Positions 5,064-6,548 of a stretch of DNA of 6,548 bases are shown here, piece after piece. Numbering within the stretch: position 1 is the stretch's first letter; each line of letters starts with the position of its first letter. A program made the translations under genes and the position numbers. The stretch covers positions 1 to 6,548 of the forward strand of contig CAZNSG010000014.1 of the NCBI GenBank assembly GCA_964575715.1. Reading direction: 5' to 3'. Under the pieces are notes generated by a model. The model saw only the letters and a list, made by a program, of their open reading frames with translations, ran no database searches and was not told the origin of the DNA. Source of the DNA: PNAI01 sp964575715 (GTDB lineage: Bacteria; Pseudomonadota; Alphaproteobacteria; Rhizobiales; Xanthobacteraceae).

Positions 5064-6316
5064 AATTTGGCATCGATCGACTTCTCGCCGAACCCGCATT
5101 GCGCGCGCCACTCAAAGGCAAACGTATTGCATTGCTCGCGCATCCCGCTTCAGTCACGCAAGACCTGAAGCATTCGCTCGACGCGTTAGCGGCATGCAGT
5201 GACATAAAGATCACCGCCGCTTTCGGACCGCAGCACGGTCTGCGCGGCGACAAGCAAGCCAACATGATCGAGTCGCAAGACTTCAACGATTCGGTGCATC
5301 ACGTCCCGGTGTTCAGCTTGTATGGAGAAGTGCGCAAGCCGACGGATGCGATGATGGATACATTCGACGTCATCCTCGTCGATCTGCAAGACTTGGGTTG
5401 CCGGATTTATACATTCGTTACGACGCTGCGCTATATGCTGGAAGCGGCATCGCAACATCGCAAAGCAGTGTGGGTGCTGGATCGCCCCAATCCAGTTGGA
5501 CGGCCGGTCGAAGGCTTACTGCTGCGAAACGGCTGGCAAAGCTTTGTGGGCGCCGGACCGTTGCCGATGCGGCACGGGCTGACGCTCGGCGAATTGGGTT
5601 TTTGGTTCATCGAAACGCTCAAGCTCGATGTCGAATATCGCGTCGTCGAGATGGAAGGCTGGCAGCCCGACGCCGCGCCGGGATTCGGTTGGCCGCTCGG
5701 CGAGCGCACGTGGATCAATCCCAGTCCCAACGCGCCGAATTTGTACATGGCGCGCGCCTATACAGGCACCGTGATGCTCGAAGGCACGACGCTTTCCGAG
5801 GGCCGCGGTACAACTCGGCCGCTTGAATTATTTGGCGCACCCGACATCAATGCCCGGTGCGTCATGAATGAAATGCAGTCACTCGCGCCGCAATGGTTAC
5901 ACGATTGCCGCCTGCGCGATTGTTGGTTCGAACCTACGTTTGACAAACATGTAGGTAAACTTTGCAACGGCGTGCAGATTCATGCGGAAGATTCCATCTA
6001 CGATCACCAAGGATTCAAGCCTTGGCGCCTCCAGGCGCTCGCCTTCAAAGCAATCCGCCATTTGTATCCGGACTATCCACTGTGGCGTGATTTTCCCTAC
6101 GAATACGAGCACGGCAAACTCGCCATCGATGTCATCAACGGCGGTCCCTTGCTGCGGGAATGGGTCGACGATGCGGTTGCGACGCCGCAAGATTTGGATG
6201 AGCTCACAATGCCGGATGAACAGGCTTGGCTGAGTGAGCGCCAAGCACACCTGCTCTACAGTAAGGACGGCATACGCAAACAGAAAGCCCCGACGGTAAT
6301 GCGACGACGATACTAG
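5060..6316 (+). CDS. DUF1343 / NamZ-family protein (exo-N-acetylmuramidase family)
   Basis: The 418-residue protein belongs to the DUF1343 (YbbC/NamZ) family, whose Bacillus member removes N-acetylmuramic acid from the non-reducing ends of peptidoglycan fragments. The family motifs appear in order: AAFGPQHGLRGDKQANMIES (53-72), VDLQDLGCRIYTFV (107-120), WVLDRPNPVGR (138-148), MRHGLTLGEL (170-179), EGTTLSEGRGTTRPLELFG (241-259) and LCNGVQIH (301-308). Many family members have PEHG where this one has PQHG (57-60). No signal peptide is visible, unlike the secreted Bacillus enzyme, so the protein may act on turnover products in the cytoplasm. The first ATG overlaps the upstream stop (ATGA), which supports this start and an operon with the DOMON-like gene. 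Homologues as I remember them end near HLLY (residue 400); here 18 more residues, rich in Lys and Arg, follow up to a TAG that belongs to a palindromic repeat. Family is certain, exact activity is not. Confidence 0.92.
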   Translation: MKFGIDRLLAEPALRAPLKGKRIALLAHPASVTQDLKHSLDALAACSDIKITAAFGPQHGLRGDKQANMIESQDFNDSVHHVPVFSLYGEVRKPTDAMMDTFDVILVDLQDLGCRIYTFVTTLRYMLEAASQHRKAVWVLDRPNPVGRPVEGLLLRNGWQSFVGAGPLPMRHGLTLGELGFWFIETLKLDVEYRVVEMEGWQPDAAPGFGWPLGERTWINPSPNAPNLYMARAYTGTVMLEGTTLSEGRGTTRPLELFGAPDINARCVMNEMQSLAPQWLHDCRLRDCWFEPTFDKHVGKLCNGVQIHAEDSIYDHQGFKPWRLQALAFKAIRHLYPDYPLWRDFPYEYEHGKLAIDVINGGPLLREWVDDAVATPQDLDELTMPDEQAWLSERQAHLLYSKDGIRKQKAPTVMRRRY

Positions 6317-6354
6317 AGCGCATTCCGATTAGGTTGAATCGGAAACGCGCTCTA
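6314..6354. repeat. Palindromic repeat, first half of a composite element
   Basis: The arms are TAGAGCGC (6314-6321) with GCGCTCTA (6347-6354), and TTCCGATT (6323-6330) with AATCGGAA (6337-6344), around a 6-base loop. The first TAG is the stop codon of the NamZ-family gene. It resembles dispersed palindromes of Bradyrhizobium-like genomes. No T-run follows, so it is not an obvious intrinsic terminator, although its position at the end of the operon would suit a transcript-end structure. Confidence 0.8.
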
Positions 6355-6370
6355 GATTCCTTATTTGGTC

Positions 6371-6418
6371 GCATTTTCTGCGGAAAACCGGTGTCCACTT
6401 TTCCGGAAAATGCTCTAA
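6371..6418. repeat. Palindromic repeat, second half of the composite element
   Basis: Outer arms GCATTTTC (6371-6378) and GAAAATGC (6406-6413) enclose inner arms CGGAAAA (6381-6387) and TTTTCCG (6399-6405) around an 11-base loop; TCTAA closes the element. Its inner stem and loop match those at 263-287 in 21 of 25 positions, in the same orientation and with the same 7-bp stem and 11-base loop. The two elements are therefore relatives. Confidence 0.82.
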
Positions 6419-6490
6419 TTTGCAAAGCCCTGCACCGTGGCCGGTGACCGGATTATTACTACGCGATCGCAGCCAGTGTGTACCGAAAGC

Positions 6491-6548
6491 CTAAATTGCG
6501 GATCGGCGCTTCATCTCGGCGCGGATCGGAAAGATAACCTTTTTATCC
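6491..6548 (-). CDS. Possible 3' end of an unidentified gene
   Basis: On the minus strand the right edge reads DKKVIFPIRAEMKRRSAI followed by TAG (6491-6493). It is an open frame to the window edge with a plausible basic C-terminus. It is too short to assign to a family and may be chance. Between the repeat and this frame (6419-6490) I see nothing recognisable. Confidence 0.25.
   Translation of the reverse strand, partial: DKKVIFPIRAEMKRRSAI

Noticed and set aside
1..6548. CRISPR array, tRNA, rRNA or transposase gene
   Set aside because: No regularly spaced short repeats, no cloverleaf-like segment and no transposase motif were seen on either strand.

Overview
The window looks like chromosomal DNA of an alphaproteobacterium of the order Hyphomicrobiales, most likely a Bradyrhizobium-like organism. 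The pointers are GC-rich genes (several lines near 65-70% G+C by eye), the type of palindromic repeat with an AAAACCGGTRYCCACTTTT-like core that is scattered through such genomes, and a small secreted protein family that I remember from bradyrhizobia. The assignment is inference; no marker gene is present.

Left part (1-3192, minus strand): three genes in one direction. In transcription order they are a TAXI-type TRAP solute-binding protein with a signal peptide (2226-3176), a fused TRAP permease (297-2171), and the first 74 codons of an IlvD/Edd-family dehydratase that runs off the left edge (1-224). A perfect 9-bp GC-rich hairpin lies between binding protein and permease. A palindromic repeat lies between permease and dehydratase and contains the permease stop codon. 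The likely logic is uptake of an acidic carbon compound followed by dehydration of a sugar acid; the substrate cannot be read from the sequence.

Middle part (3193-4508): a lower-GC, gene-poor accessory stretch. It holds one small exported protein of unknown function (3587-4114), about 49% G+C in the lines counted. Two direct copies of a 145-bp sequence flank it (3407-3551 and 4276-4420, 115 of 145 bases identical, no gaps). A possible decayed 3' end of an ABC-type substrate-binding-protein gene sits between the small gene and the second copy. I see nothing recognisable in 3193-3406 or 4202-4275.

Right part (4509-6316, plus strand): a translationally coupled pair with an ATGA overlap. The first gene encodes a DOMON-like protein of the murB-associated type, the second a DUF1343/NamZ-family protein (exo-N-acetylmuramidase family). 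Neither has a signal peptide, so an intracellular role in handling peptidoglycan-derived sugars is a reasonable hypothesis. The second gene ends in a TAG that is the first triplet of a composite double-palindrome repeat (6314-6418). The last 58 bases may hold the 3' end of a minus-strand gene.

Most noteworthy are the stop codons of two unrelated genes lying in the same TAGAGC edge of palindromic repeats, the repeat-flanked secreted gene, and the DOMON/NamZ pair.
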